Positions 4,951 to 5,149 of a stretch of DNA of 5,149 nucleotides are shown here, piece by piece. This DNA is from an uncultured Mycoplasmatota bacterium (GTDB lineage Bacteria; Bacillota_I; Bacilli_A; RF39; UBA660): assembly GCA_948437815.1 (NCBI GenBank), contig CAOJKG010000063.1:1-5149 (forward strand), written 5' to 3'. Numbering within the stretch: position 1 is the first letter of the stretch; each line of letters starts with the position of its first letter. The notes below the pieces were generated by a model, which was not told where the DNA came from, did no database searches, and was given only the letters and a program-made list of their open reading frames with translations. The translations under genes and the position numbers were made by a program.

Positions 4951-5149
4951 TTATTTTATTTTAAGAATTCTAAGACTATTTAAAATTGTAAGTAAAGTAA
5001 GACCTGTATCTGCAAAAACTGCTGCCCACATACTAGTAAGACCAAATGCTGCTAAACCTAAAATAAATATTTTTATACTTATAGCTAGTAATAAATTCAT
5101 ATTAACAATTAAATTAGTTTTTTGCGCTATTTTAAATAAATTTATAATA
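4951..5149 (-). CDS. P1B-type heavy-metal ATPase, C-terminal end
   Basis: The last 66 codons of a gene entering from the right edge. The translation begins IINLFKIAQKTNLIVNMNLL, contains a hydrophobic stretch LLLAISIKIFILGLAAFGL, then SMWAAVFADTGLTLLTILN and ends SLRILKIK. The 'K--IFILGL-A--GL--MW-AVFADtG--LL-iLNsLR' pattern is the conserved last pair of transmembrane helices of CPx/P1B metal-transporting ATPases, closest in feel to the Zn/Cd/Pb (CadA/ZntA) branch. In this family the C-terminal helices help shape the metal site, and the phosphorylation DKTGT and CPx motifs lie upstream, outside the window. The metal specificity therefore cannot be decided. No metal-binding cysteine or histidine is seen in the visible tail. 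Confidence 0.8.
   Translation of the reverse strand, partial: IINLFKIAQKTNLIVNMNLLLAISIKIFILGLAAFGLTSMWAAVFADTGLTLLTILNSLRILKIK

Overview
The window is strongly AT-rich and every gene I can support lies on the minus strand. Trp is encoded by TGG and stops are TAA or TAG, so nothing points to a recoded genetic code. Gene content (parC, the ylbD-ylbE pair, a yqeG-like start) and Shine-Dalgarno sites of the GGAGG type indicate a low-GC Bacillota genome. An uncultured gut Bacilli or RF39-like lineage is my best guess, from familiarity with similar surface proteins and not from a search.

Layout in the direction of transcription (right to left): (1) 5149-4951, the 3' end of a P1B-type heavy-metal ATPase, followed by an intrinsic terminator; (2) 4874-2379, parC, topoisomerase IV subunit A, complete, with its own terminator and no parE next to it; (3) a 207-base intergenic region with the best promoter of the window and a leader with an inverted repeat; (4) 2171-831, a 446-residue membrane-anchored surface protein whose C-terminal end carries a patch of about 60% GC; (5) a 12-bp inverted repeat abutting its stop codon, then an intrinsic terminator; (6) 712-132, ylbD and ylbE, two small genes separated by 2 bases and followed by a terminator; (7) 67-1, the first 22 codons of a yqeG-like HAD phosphatase gene with an extended -10 promoter. 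No gene-free stretch exceeds 300 bases.

The exciting item is the 446-residue protein. The patch at about 912-1031 (residues 381-420, WTMSPS... to ...GLRPVINL) is depleted in adenine on the coding strand. All 18 codons that look variable end in C or T. This is what a diversity-generating retroelement (DGR) leaves when AAY codons of a template repeat are randomised at adenines. I therefore read it as the variable region of a DGR target protein displayed at the cell surface through a SipW-cognate-like N-terminus. No reverse transcriptase, template repeat or accessory gene is visible, so any DGR machinery must lie outside the window and may act in trans. The neighbouring genes are housekeeping genes, each in its own short transcription unit, and do not appear to cooperate with the surface protein.
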